Shown here: positions 1 to 6,390 of the stretch, one piece after another
Position numbering within the stretch: the first letter of the stretch is position 1
How the letters are laid out: each line of letters opens with the position of its first letter
Assembly (NCBI GenBank): GCA_030037895.1
Contig: JASHPW010000006.1
Span: 1 to 36,699 of the forward strand
Direction: 5' to 3'
DNA from: Xanthobacteraceae bacterium
GTDB lineage: Bacteria > Pseudomonadota > Alphaproteobacteria > Rhizobiales > Xanthobacteraceae
Length of the DNA stretch: 36,699 nt
Program-made: the position numbers and the translations under genes
Notes under the pieces: model-generated
What the model was told of the DNA's origin: nothing
Seen by the model: the letters and a program-made list of their open reading frames with translations, nothing else
Database searches by the model: none

Positions 1-2
1 TC

Positions 3-311
3 GGTCCCGCGATCGAGATCAAGCCCGGCTACGAGACCTTCTGGGCCTACATTCCGCATTTCATCCACTCGCCGTTCTACGTCTACGCCTACGCGTTCGG
101 CGATTGCCTGGTGAATTCGCTCTACGCCGTCTACGAGCATGCCGCCGAAGGTTTTGCCGAGCGCTATCTCGCCATGCTGTCGGCCGGCGGCACCAAGCAT
201 TATTCCGAACTGCTCGCGCCGTTTGGGCTTGACGCCCGCGATCCCGCCTTCTGGCACAACGGGCTCGGCGTCATCGAACGGCTGATCGGCGAGTTGGAGG
301 CTTTGGGCTGA
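3..311 (+). CDS. pepF: Oligoendopeptidase F family (M3) metallopeptidase, C-terminal end, partial
   Basis: The reading frame is open from the left edge of the window to a TGA at 309-311, so only about the last 102 residues are present. The segment reads through KPGYETFWAYIPHF, FYVYAYAFGD and YAVYEHA, which is the characteristic C-terminal helical region of PepF-type M3 zinc peptidases. The conserved FYVYAYAFG stretch helps form the substrate cavity in the family. The HExxH zinc site lies upstream of the window and cannot be checked. These enzymes cleave short peptides in the cytoplasm. The stop is followed by 29 bases and then the palindromic operator of the toxin-antitoxin cassette, so the gene probably ends its own transcription unit here. 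Family assignment is firm; exact substrate is unknown. Confidence 0.85.
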   Translation, partial: GPAIEIKPGYETFWAYIPHFIHSPFYVYAYAFGDCLVNSLYAVYEHAAEGFAERYLAMLSAGGTKHYSELLAPFGLDARDPAFWHNGLGVIERLIGELEALG

Positions 312-340
312 TCGACCTGACGCCGTGCCTGGAGAGGCTT

Positions 341-385
341 GCGTTATACGGTTCGTATAACTATGTTATACGAACCGTATAACGC
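341..385. promoter_or_regulatory. Nested palindromic operator of the AbrB-Doc toxin-antitoxin cassette
   Basis: Two 21-base arms (341-361 and 365-385) form a perfect inverted repeat around the 3-base centre tat. Each arm is itself a palindrome: gttatacg, a 3-base spacer, then cgtataac (343-361 and 365-383). The site therefore holds four copies of the 8-mer, two in each orientation, and a larger dyad around them. It ends 12 bases before the antitoxin ATG. Type II antitoxins bind such palindromes cooperatively and autorepress, so operator function is a strong inference. TA-rich steps such as tataac inside the repeat could also supply the -10 element. Confidence 0.8.
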
Positions 386-397
386 AGGCATGCAGTT

Positions 398-670
398 ATG
401 ACCCAACAGAGAAAAGTCGTTGCCGATCCGCGTGGTCAGCCGGTCGGCGCGGTCACACTGAAAAGGATCGGGAACTCGACGGGCTTCCTTCTGCCGAAGG
501 ACCTCATGGCGCGTCTCAATCTCGCGACCGGGGACACTTTTTACGCAACCGTGACGCCGGAAGGCGGAATCCGCCTGACGCCCTATGATCCTAAGTTTGA
601 ACGGGCGATGGCGGTCGCGCGCCGCGGCATGAAGGTTTATCGAAACGCGCTCGCCGAGCTTGCGAAGTGA
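398..670 (+). CDS. AbrB/SpoVT-type antitoxin of a Doc toxin module
   Basis: A 90-residue protein. Residues 19-60 show the swapped-hairpin AbrB (MazE/SpoVT) DNA-binding fold, with the core VTLKRIGNSTGFLLPKDL and the following LNLATGD turn. The C-terminal 35 residues are basic and helical (PKFERAMAVARRGMKVYRNA) and probably wrap around the toxin. The ATG at 398 is chosen because the ATG at 390 stops after three codons; no good ribosome-binding site precedes it. The gene overlaps the downstream toxin start by four bases (GTGA), typical of coupled antitoxin-toxin pairs. It likely neutralises the Doc toxin and represses its own promoter through the palindrome at 341-385. AbrB-Doc pairings are known in alphaproteobacteria, in place of the Phd antitoxin of phage P1. 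Confidence 0.85.
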   Translation: MTQQRKVVADPRGQPVGAVTLKRIGNSTGFLLPKDLMARLNLATGDTFYATVTPEGGIRLTPYDPKFERAMAVARRGMKVYRNALAELAK

Positions 671-1056
671 GCGCCGAGCCGGAATGGCTGCCGATACCGG
701 TCGTGCTCGCCATTCACGATGAACAACTGGCCATCCATGGCGGCTCATCAGGCGTTCGCGACATGGCTCTTCTCGAATCCGCGCTCGGTCGCCCGCGCAA
801 CAAGTGGGCCTACGAAAACGCCGAACTCTCGGAACTGGCCGCGGCTTACGGATATGGCATTGCGCGCAACCATCCGTTCGTGGATGGAAACAAACGAACG
901 GCATTGCTGGCGATCTACACGTTTCTGGGCATCAATGGCGTCGACTTCATCGTTCCCGAAGCCGACGCTGCGGCGATGATCCTGTCGCTTGCGGCGGGCG
1001 AGGTGAGCGAGGAGAGCCTCGCGCGCTGGATTCGCGACAATTGGCCGATGGCATGA
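667..1056 (+). CDS. doc: Doc-type (Fic fold) toxin, death-on-curing family
   Basis: A 129-residue protein, close to the 126 residues of P1 Doc. It carries the Doc version of the Fic loop, HPFVDGNKR, at residues 69-77, with the family's GVRDMALLESAL segment at 29-40. In Doc the lysine of the loop replaces the second glycine of true Fic AMP-transferases and turns the enzyme into a kinase that phosphorylates elongation factor Tu and halts translation; the catalytic His, Asp, Asn, Lys and Arg are all present, so the toxin looks intact. It starts with GTG at 667, overlapping the antitoxin stop. Its own TGA (1054-1056) overlaps the ATG of the downstream UbiB-like kinase gene. Confidence 0.9.
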   Translation: MSAEPEWLPIPVVLAIHDEQLAIHGGSSGVRDMALLESALGRPRNKWAYENAELSELAAAYGYGIARNHPFVDGNKRTALLAIYTFLGINGVDFIVPEADAAAMILSLAAGEVSEESLARWIRDNWPMA

Positions 1057-2447
1057 TGGCAAACCGCGAGCAATCCGACCGCGAAAAGAACCGCTTCACC
1101 GCCCGCGCGGCGCGCTATGCGCGTGTCGGGGCGAACGTGGGGGGCGTTGCGGCGCGCTATGCGGGCCGGCGGCTCCTTGGCGGCGCGCCCGATCGCGCCG
1201 GCGAGGCCTCGGCGCTTGCCGCCGCGCTCGGCAATCTCAAGGGGCCGCTGATGAAGGTCGCGCAATTGCTGGCGACCGTTCCCGATCTGCTGCCGCCGGA
1301 ATACGCCGCCGAACTGCAGAAGCTGCAGAGCGAAGCCCCGCCCATGGGCTGGGCCTTCGTCAAGCGCCGCATGCAGGCGGAGCTCGGCCCCGACTGGGAG
1401 AGCAAATTCGCAAGCTTCGATCACCATCCGGCCGCGGCCGCTTCGCTCGGCCAGGTGCACCGCGCGCGCTCGCGCGACGGCGCGGCGCTCGCCTGCAAGC
1501 TGCAATATCCCGACATGCAGTCCGCCGTCGAAGCCGACCTGCGGCAGTTGCAGTGGCTCCTCGCCATCCGCAGGCGGCTCGATACCGCGATCGACACCAC
1601 CGAGGTCGCCAAGGAGATCGGCGCGCGCGTGCGCGAGGAGCTGGATTACCGGCGCGAGGCCAAGCACGTCGCGCTTTATCGAGCGATGCTCGACGGCGTC
1701 GATAGTGTGCGCGTGCCGCGGGCCTGGCCCGAACTGTCGACCGGACGCCTCATCACGCTCGATTGGCTCGACGGCAGCCGCATGCTCGCGCACAAGAACG
1801 ATCCGCTTGCCGTGCGCAACGTTTTGGCGACCGCCATGTTCACCGCCTGGTGGTTTCCCTTCAGCCGCTTCGGCGTCATCCACGGTGATCCGCATCTCGG
1901 CAACTACAGCGTTTTCACGGCGGCCGACGGCGACGGTTCGCGCAAGGCCGTCGCGGCGCCCGCGGGCATCAATTTGCTCGACTACGGTTGCATCCGCATC
2001 TTCGCGCCGAAATTCGTCCGCGGCGTGGTTGATCTCTATCACGGCCTGCTCGACGGCGATGACGACCTTGTCGTCTCCGCCTACGAGACGTGGGGCTTTC
2101 GCCGGCTCTCGCGCGATCTCATCGACACGCTCAACATCTGGGCACGGTTCATCTACGCGCCGCTCCTCGACGACCGCGTGCGCACCATCGCCGACGGCGT
2201 GGCGCCGTCGGAATACGGCCGGCGCGAAGCCTTCCGCGTGCACCAGGCGCTCAAGCAGAAGGGCCCGGTCACGGTGCCGCGCGAGTTCGTGTTCATGGAC
2301 CGCGCCGCGATCGGGCTCGGCGCCGTGTTCCTGCACCTGCGTGCCGAACTCAACTTCTACCGGCTGTTCAACGAGGCGATCGAACGCTTTTCCATGGAAC
2401 GCGTGGCCAAGCGGCAGGCCGCGGCGCTCGCCGCGGCCGGGTTGTAA
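1053..2447 (+). CDS. ABC1/UbiB (ADCK) family atypical kinase
   Basis: A 464-residue protein with the hallmarks of the UbiB/COQ8 protein-kinase-like family: an alanine-rich nucleotide loop (AAAASLGQVHRA, about 127-138) instead of a glycine loop, the lysine of ACKLQYPD, the EELDYRREAKH segment, the catalytic HGDPHLGN (about 277) and DYG (about 309) in place of DFG. The family's N-terminal KxGQ motif is KVAQ here (68-71), with Ala for Gly. Members act as ATPases that support ubiquinone synthesis or lipid handling at the inner membrane. No C-terminal membrane pair typical of E. coli UbiB is obvious, so this is probably a soluble paralogue. ATG at 1053 is preferred because it overlaps the doc stop (ATGA); 1056 is an alternative. 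Open frame continues upstream but runs antisense to nothing meaningful, being the doc gene in another frame. Confidence 0.85.
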   Translation: MMANREQSDREKNRFTARAARYARVGANVGGVAARYAGRRLLGGAPDRAGEASALAAALGNLKGPLMKVAQLLATVPDLLPPEYAAELQKLQSEAPPMGWAFVKRRMQAELGPDWESKFASFDHHPAAAASLGQVHRARSRDGAALACKLQYPDMQSAVEADLRQLQWLLAIRRRLDTAIDTTEVAKEIGARVREELDYRREAKHVALYRAMLDGVDSVRVPRAWPELSTGRLITLDWLDGSRMLAHKNDPLAVRNVLATAMFTAWWFPFSRFGVIHGDPHLGNYSVFTAADGDGSRKAVAAPAGINLLDYGCIRIFAPKFVRGVVDLYHGLLDGDDDLVVSAYETWGFRRLSRDLIDTLNIWARFIYAPLLDDRVRTIADGVAPSEYGRREAFRVHQALKQKGPVTVPREFVFMDRAAIGLGAVFLHLRAELNFYRLFNEAIERFSMERVAKRQAAALAAAGL

Positions 2448-2477
2448 CTTACAGGTCGCGAGACTCAAGCATCTCTA

Positions 2478-2516
2478 TTGACTTCTGCATGACGTTTCTA
2501 TATTCGTTGAAGTATG
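2478..2516 (+). promoter_or_regulatory. Probable arsR promoter with overlapping ArsR operator
   Basis: TTGACT (2478-2483) is a good -35 element. TATTCG (2501-2506, 17-base spacing) or TATATT (2499-2504, 15-base spacing) could be the -10. The imperfect dyad ATATTC-gtt-GAAGTAT runs to the arsR ATG at 2514 and resembles sites bound by ArsR repressors. With this geometry transcription would begin at or just before the start codon, so the mRNA may be almost leaderless. The assignment is by inspection only. Confidence 0.5.
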
Positions 2517-2879
2517 GAAACGATAAATGCCGTTGCGGCCCTGTCCGCACTCGCTCAGGACAACCGTCTGGAAATCTTCCGCCTGCTGGTCCAGGCCGGG
2601 CCGGGAGGCATGGCGGCCGGGCAGGTCGCCGAAAAACTCGGCCTCGCCCCCAACACCCTCACCTTTCATTTCGACCGCTTGCGCTTCGCCGGACTGGTCA
2701 CCGTCCGCCGCGACGGCCGCTCCATGATCTATGCGGCGCGGTTTGAGGCGATGAATGATCTTGTTTCCTTCCTCACTGAGAACTGTTGCCAAGGCGCACA
2801 AGAGTGCGCGCCCGTAGCGGTCTGCAAACCGAAAGGGGCTCCCCATGAAGCGGTTTCACGTGCACGTCGCCGTCGATGA
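2514..2879 (+). CDS. arsR: ArsR family arsenic-responsive repressor
   Basis: A 121-residue winged-helix repressor. The helix-turn-helix is at about 32-58 (MAAGQVAEKLGLAPNTLTFH) followed by the wing VTVRRDGRSMIYA. The ELCVCD arsenic site of the E. coli type is absent; instead there are C-terminal cysteines at 91, 92, 98 and 104. The Cys-Cys-x5-Cys spacing matches the As(III) site described for the Acidithiobacillus-type ArsR, so it probably senses trivalent arsenicals and leaves the DNA on binding. It heads the ars operon, and its last 35 bases overlap the arsI start, which gives translational coupling. The tail after Cys104 is basic and may be a by-product of that overlap. Confidence 0.9.
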   Translation: METINAVAALSALAQDNRLEIFRLLVQAGPGGMAAGQVAEKLGLAPNTLTFHFDRLRFAGLVTVRRDGRSMIYAARFEAMNDLVSFLTENCCQGAQECAPVAVCKPKGAPHEAVSRARRRR

Positions 2880-3312
2880 TCTCAAGCAATCCATCGGCTT
2901 TTATTCCGTGCTGTTTGCTGCGGAACCTTCCGTCATCAAGACCGATTACGCGAAGTGGATGCTTGACGATCCGCGCGTCAACTTCGCCATCTCGACACGC
3001 GGGCGGCAACCCGGCCTCGATCATCTCGGCATCCAAGCCGAGAGCGGCGACGAACTGAAAGACATTTACGCCCGGCTGCACAAGGCGGGCGGTAATATCG
3101 TCGAGCAAGGCCAAACGTCGTGCTGCTACGCCAAGTCGGAAAAGTCGTGGATCGACGATCCGGCCGGTATCTCATGGGAGACGTTCCACACGACAGGCGA
3201 AAGCATCGACTACGGCGACGGTTCGGGCGAGCGCGTCGCGCGAGTCGCACATGAGAAGCCGTGTTGCGCGCCCGCTCCTAAAGTCGCCGAGGCGTGCGGC
3301 TGTCAGGCGTGA
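2845..3312 (+). CDS. arsI: ArsI/CadI family VOC metalloenzyme (C-As lyase-like)
   Basis: A 155-residue vicinal-oxygen-chelate protein. Likely Fe(II) ligands are His5 or His7 (FHVHVAV), His60 (LDHLGIQ) and Glu112 (SWETFH). The adjacent Cys93-Cys94 in TSCCYAKSEKSWI correspond to the cysteine pair that binds trivalent organoarsenicals in ArsI. ArsI is an oxygen-dependent lyase that removes methyl or aromatic groups from As(III) compounds; the related CadI name reflects cadmium induction. A well-placed aaagggg lies 7 bases before the ATG at 2845. The C-terminal tail (residues 139-155) adds CC and CGC motifs beyond the catalytic domain, a likely extra thiol metal site. Lyase activity follows from family and ars-operon context; it is not proven by sequence alone. 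Confidence 0.85.
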   Translation: MKRFHVHVAVDDLKQSIGFYSVLFAAEPSVIKTDYAKWMLDDPRVNFAISTRGRQPGLDHLGIQAESGDELKDIYARLHKAGGNIVEQGQTSCCYAKSEKSWIDDPAGISWETFHTTGESIDYGDGSGERVARVAHEKPCCAPAPKVAEACGCQA

Positions 3313-3313
3313 C

Positions 3314-3805
3314 ATGGCCGAACCCTACAACGTGCTCTTTCTTTGCACGGGAAATTCCGCGCGCTCGATCATGGCGGAAGCGATCTTGAACAAGCTGGGC
3401 GCGGGCAAATTCCGCGCCTACAGCGCCGGAAGCCAGCCCAAGGGCCAAGTGCATCCTGAAACGCTCCGGCTCTTGAAAAGCCTCGGCTATGACACGTCGG
3501 GCTTTCGCTCAAAGTCCTGGAGCGAATTTACCGATCCGGGCGCGCCACAACTCAATTTCGTTTTTACAGTCTGTGACAACGCGGCGGGCGAAGCTTGCCC
3601 GTTGTGGCCCGGTCAACCCATGACCGCGCATTGGGGCGTGCCCGATCCGGCTGAGGCCAAAGGCACAGAGGTCGAAATCGCGCTCGCCTTCAAGGATGCG
3701 TACCGGATGCTCAATCAGCGCCTCGGCATTTTCACCGCGCTGCCCATTCGCTCGCTCGATCAACTGACGCTCCAAAACAAGCTCCGGGAAATCGGCCGCA
3801 CGTGA
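3314..3805 (+). CDS. arsC: Arsenate reductase, LMW-phosphatase (thioredoxin-coupled) type
   Basis: A 163-residue protein of the low-molecular-weight tyrosine phosphatase fold. The P-loop CTGNSARS begins at Cys11, and the later Cys87 and Cys95 (VCDNAAGEACP) supply the redox relay known from the Staphylococcus/Bacillus enzyme. It reduces arsenate to arsenite in the cytoplasm using thioredoxin. ATG at 3314 lies one base after the arsI stop (TGA 3310-3312). An in-frame extension back to 3251 is open but would overlap arsI and adds a basic segment unlike the family. The stop overlaps the aqpS GTG start (GTGA), so product arsenite would be made together with its exit channel. Confidence 0.92.
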   Translation: MAEPYNVLFLCTGNSARSIMAEAILNKLGAGKFRAYSAGSQPKGQVHPETLRLLKSLGYDTSGFRSKSWSEFTDPGAPQLNFVFTVCDNAAGEACPLWPGQPMTAHWGVPDPAEAKGTEVEIALAFKDAYRMLNQRLGIFTALPIRSLDQLTLQNKLREIGRT

Positions 3806-4446
3806 AGCGACTTGTTGCCGAATTTTTGGGTACGGCGTTCTTGCTTGCGGGCGTTGTCGGCAGTGGCATCATGGCCGCGAAGCTCGCGGGCGGTAACGGC
3901 GCGCTCGCGCTTCTCTGCAACACGCTTCCAACAGGGGCCATTCTCGCGGCCTTGATCCTAACGTTCGGCCCCGTGTCGGGCGCGCACTTCAATCCGGCCG
4001 TCAGCATCGCAATGGCATTGCGACGTGAGCTTCCGGCAATAGTGGCCGGGCTGTACATCGTGGCACAAATCATCGGCGGCATCGCTGGCGTGCTGGCTGC
4101 GCACGCCATGTTTGAGCTTCCGTTGTGGCAAGTGTCATTGACGATGCGGACAGGACCCAGTCAGTGGTTCGCGGAATTTGTCGCCACATTCGGATTGTTG
4201 CTGACGATCTTCGGGTGTGCGACGCGGACTCCTGCGGCTATTCCCTATGCCGTCGGCCTCTACGTCACCGCCGCCTATTGGTTCACCGCGTCAACGTCAT
4301 TCGCCAATCCCGCTGTGACGATCGCTCGCGCTCTTTCGGATACATACGCTGGCATTGCCCCGGCCAGTGTGCTGGCGTTCATCGTCGCTCAGTTTGTCGG
4401 CGCGCTTGCGGCTACGGCGCTGGCGCATTGGCTTTTGGATAAATAA
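3802..4446 (+). CDS. aqpS: MIP/aquaporin family channel, AqpS-like arsenite channel
   Basis: A 214-residue membrane protein with six predicted transmembrane helices and the two half-helix motifs of aquaporins, HFNPAVS and FANPAVT. It starts with GTG at 3802, sharing four bases with the arsC stop. In rhizobia an AqpS channel in the ars operon lets arsenite formed by ArsC leave the cell down its gradient, replacing ArsB or Acr3 pumps; no such pump is present here, so the same role is inferred. It is the last gene of arsR-arsI-arsC-aqpS. Such proteins are often annotated only as aquaporin or MIP family. Confidence 0.88.
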   Translation: MKRLVAEFLGTAFLLAGVVGSGIMAAKLAGGNGALALLCNTLPTGAILAALILTFGPVSGAHFNPAVSIAMALRRELPAIVAGLYIVAQIIGGIAGVLAAHAMFELPLWQVSLTMRTGPSQWFAEFVATFGLLLTIFGCATRTPAAIPYAVGLYVTAAYWFTASTSFANPAVTIARALSDTYAGIAPASVLAFIVAQFVGALAATALAHWLLDK

Positions 4447-4504
4447 CGTTGCGCGGGCATAGATCGGCTGGAGGCACGTCAACAACGGTCATCTGGCGTT
4501 CTAA

Positions 4505-4669
4505 CCAATTTATGACAACAAGATCAATCCAAGCTCGATCACTGGCGCCACCGCCCTTGAGCATGGTCTGACGCTCGTCTCCAGGGATACAAACGAATAT
4601 GAAAAAGCTGAAATTCCGATCTTCAATCCGTGGCGCGGCGAGAAGCGGGATCGCGTCCCTGGCGACTGA
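4505..4669 (+). pseudogene. 3' remnant of a PIN-domain (VapC-like) toxin gene
   Basis: Between aqpS and the permease gene, one frame reads without a start codon, after an in-frame TAA at 4502, through NKINPSSITGATALEHG and LTLVSRDTNEYEKAEIP to IFNPW and a TGA at 4667. This closely resembles the C-terminal third of VapC/FitB PIN toxins, where the AATALEHGLTLVTRN strand-helix and a closing NPW are common. The N-terminal two thirds, including the first catalytic Asp and Glu, are missing, so it is a decayed fragment. No antitoxin gene remains. Confidence 0.7.
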
Positions 4670-4695
4670 ATGAGGCTCCATAAGAGGGTACCGCG

Positions 4696-6207
4696 ATGGC
4701 GAATATCTGGGCGCGTAAGTCGCTCGCCGCGCTCGCCGCCGAGGCGGAGGAGCCGGACGTGCAGGCGTTGACCGCGCACGACGGCGTGCCGCTCCGGCGC
4801 AGCCTCTCGGCGCTCAATCTTGTCCTCCTCGGCATCGGCGCCATCGTCGGCGCCGGCATTTTTGTCTTGACCGGCCATGCCGCCGCGGCCAACGCCGGAC
4901 CGGCGATCACGTTGTCCTTCCTGTTCGGCGCGATCGCCTGCGCCTTTGCCGGCCTGTGCTATGCGGAAATGGCCTCGACCGTGCCGATCGCCGGCAGCGC
5001 CTACACCTATTCCTATGCGACGATGGGAGAACTCGTGGCCTGGATCATCGGCTGGGACCTGATTCTCGAATATGCGCTCGGCGCCACCACGGTCGCCATC
5101 GGCTGGTCCGGCTACGTCGTGAGCTTCCTCAAGGACCTCGGCCTTGCCGTCCCCGCCGCCTATGCCGGATCGCCGTTCGCCTATGACTCCGCGCACCGCG
5201 CCTGGCAGGCGACCGGCGCCGTCCTCAATGTGCCGGCGATGGCGGTCGTCGCCGCAATCTCGGCGCTGCTCGTCATCGGCGTGCGCGAGTCGGCGCGGGC
5301 CAACACCATCATCGTCGTAATCAAGCTCGTCATCATCGTGTTGTTCGTCGCGGCGGCCGCGCCGTTCGTCAGCACCGCGCACTGGGTGACGGCGGGCAAT
5401 CCCGATGGCGGCTTCATTCCGCCCAATATCGGGCCCGGCCGATATGGCTTCAGCGGGGTGGTGCGCGGCGCTGCTGTGGTGTTCTTCGCCTATATCGGCT
5501 TCGACGCGGTCTCCACCGCCGCGCAGGAGGCGAAGGATCCCAGGCGCGACATGCCGATCGGCATCCTCGGATCGCTCGCCGTCTGCACCGTGCTCTATGT
5601 GGCGGTCGGCTTCGTGCTCACCGGCATCGTCGCCTACGACAAGCTCAACGTTCCCGATCCGATCGCCGTCGGCGTCGATACGGTCGGGCTCGCCTTCCTC
5701 GCTCCAATCGTCAAGCTCGGCATCATCCTCGGCCTGACCTCGGTCATTCTGGTCATGCTGCTCGGGCAACCGCGGATTTTCTATTCGATGGCGCGCGACG
5801 GCCTGCTGCCGCCGTTCGCCGCGCGGGTACACCGCCGATTCCGCACGCCCTATGTCACCACCATTGTTACCGGAAGCGTCGTGACGGTCCTGGCCGGATT
5901 TCTGCCGATCGGCCTGGTCGGCGAGCTGGTCAGCATCGGCACCTTGTTCGCCTTCACCATCGTCTGCATCGGCACGCTGGTGCTGCGCGTCAAGGAACCG
6001 GAGCTGCCGCGCCCGTTCAGGGCGCCGGCCATCGCCGTCGTCGCCCCGCTGGGCGCGGCATCGTCCTTGTTCCTGATGTTCGGACTGCCGCTCGACACGT
6101 GGCTGCGCCTCGGCGTGTGGCTCGTCATCGGGCTCCTGATCTATGCGTTCTACGGCGTCAAGCACAGCCGCGCCGGAGCGTTGAATCGGGCTTCGTCCGA
6201 CGCGTAG
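4696..6207 (+). CDS. APC superfamily amino-acid permease, cationic amino-acid transporter type
   Basis: A 503-residue inner-membrane protein with about 12 transmembrane helices. The first helix holds the family's substrate-binding unwound segment [15 protein letters not shown]. The [21 protein letters not shown] stretch near the middle and [16 protein letters not shown] loop are hallmarks of the CAT/YfnA branch. It probably imports amino acids with protons; the substrate cannot be read from sequence. The start at 4696 follows agaggg with suitable spacing. It is transcribed apart from the ars operon, with the VapC remnant in between, and is followed by two palindromes. Confidence 0.88.
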   Translation: MANIWARKSLAALAAEAEEPDVQALTAHDGVPLRRSLSALNLVLLGIGAIVGAGIFVLTGHAAAANAGPAITLSFLFGAIACAFAGLCYAEMASTVPIAGSAYTYSYATMGELVAWIIGWDLILEYALGATTVAIGWSGYVVSFLKDLGLAVPAAYAGSPFAYDSAHRAWQATGAVLNVPAMAVVAAISALLVIGVRESARANTIIVVIKLVIIVLFVAAAAPFVSTAHWVTAGNPDGGFIPPNIGPGRYGFSGVVRGAAVVFFAYIGFDAVSTAAQEAKDPRRDMPIGILGSLAVCTVLYVAVGFVLTGIVAYDKLNVPDPIAVGVDTVGLAFLAPIVKLGIILGLTSVILVMLLGQPRIFYSMARDGLLPPFAARVHRRFRTPYVTTIVTGSVVTVLAGFLPIGLVGELVSIGTLFAFTIVCIGTLVLRVKEPELPRPFRAPAIAVVAPLGAASSLFLMFGLPLDTWLRLGVWLVIGLLIYAFYGVKHSRAGALNRASSDA

Positions 6208-6257
6208 CCGGCGCGGATCGCAGCGGGCCTCGCTTTGCGCGCGCCGGCGCGAAGTGT

Positions 6258-6308
6258 TAGAGCATGATCCGGAAAAGTGGAAACCGGTTTTCCGAAAAGA
6301 TCATGCTC
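6258..6308. repeat. Palindromic intergenic element, agagcatgatc type
   Basis: gagcatgatc at 6260-6269 pairs with gatcatgctc at 6299-6308, and the inside carries cggaaaa and a further aaaccggttt palindrome. From memory this sequence type (agagcatgatccggaaaag...) is dispersed in many copies through Bradyrhizobium, Mesorhizobium and related genomes, similar to RIME-class elements. It lies after the permease stop and may be transcribed as a hairpin that limits read-through. Confidence 0.75.
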
Positions 6309-6317
6309 CATCAATAA

Positions 6318-6361
6318 GCTAGCGCGCAATCCGATTCAATGTGATCGGATTGCGCGCTAGC
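6318..6361. terminator. Strong stem-loop, 18-bp perfect stem, possible terminator
   Basis: gctagcgcgcaatccgat (6318-6335) is perfectly inverted at 6344-6361 with an 8-base loop. No T-run follows on either strand, so it is not a classical intrinsic terminator. It sits between the permease and the aminopeptidase genes, 30 bases before the latter's ATG, where it could block read-through or affect the 5' leader of pepB/LAP mRNA. It may be part of the same compound repeat as 6258-6308. Confidence 0.55.
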
Positions 6362-6390
6362 AGGGCGGCGTTCCGTTTGCCGGACATGCG

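Noticed and set aside
804-1052. Upstream extension of the UbiB-like frame
   Set aside because: It overlaps doc in another frame and reads as arginine-rich nonsense; family similarity begins after the ATG at 1053.
1245-1270. KVAQ in place of KxGQ in the UbiB-like kinase as a sign of inactivation
   Set aside because: All other catalytic residues are present, and the surrounding text looks like a coherent subfamily, so this is probably normal variation.
4510-6165. A 551-codon minus-strand frame opposite the permease gene
   Set aside because: Composition typical of antisense frames (Asp, Arg, His, Gly); the permease on the plus strand has clear motifs.
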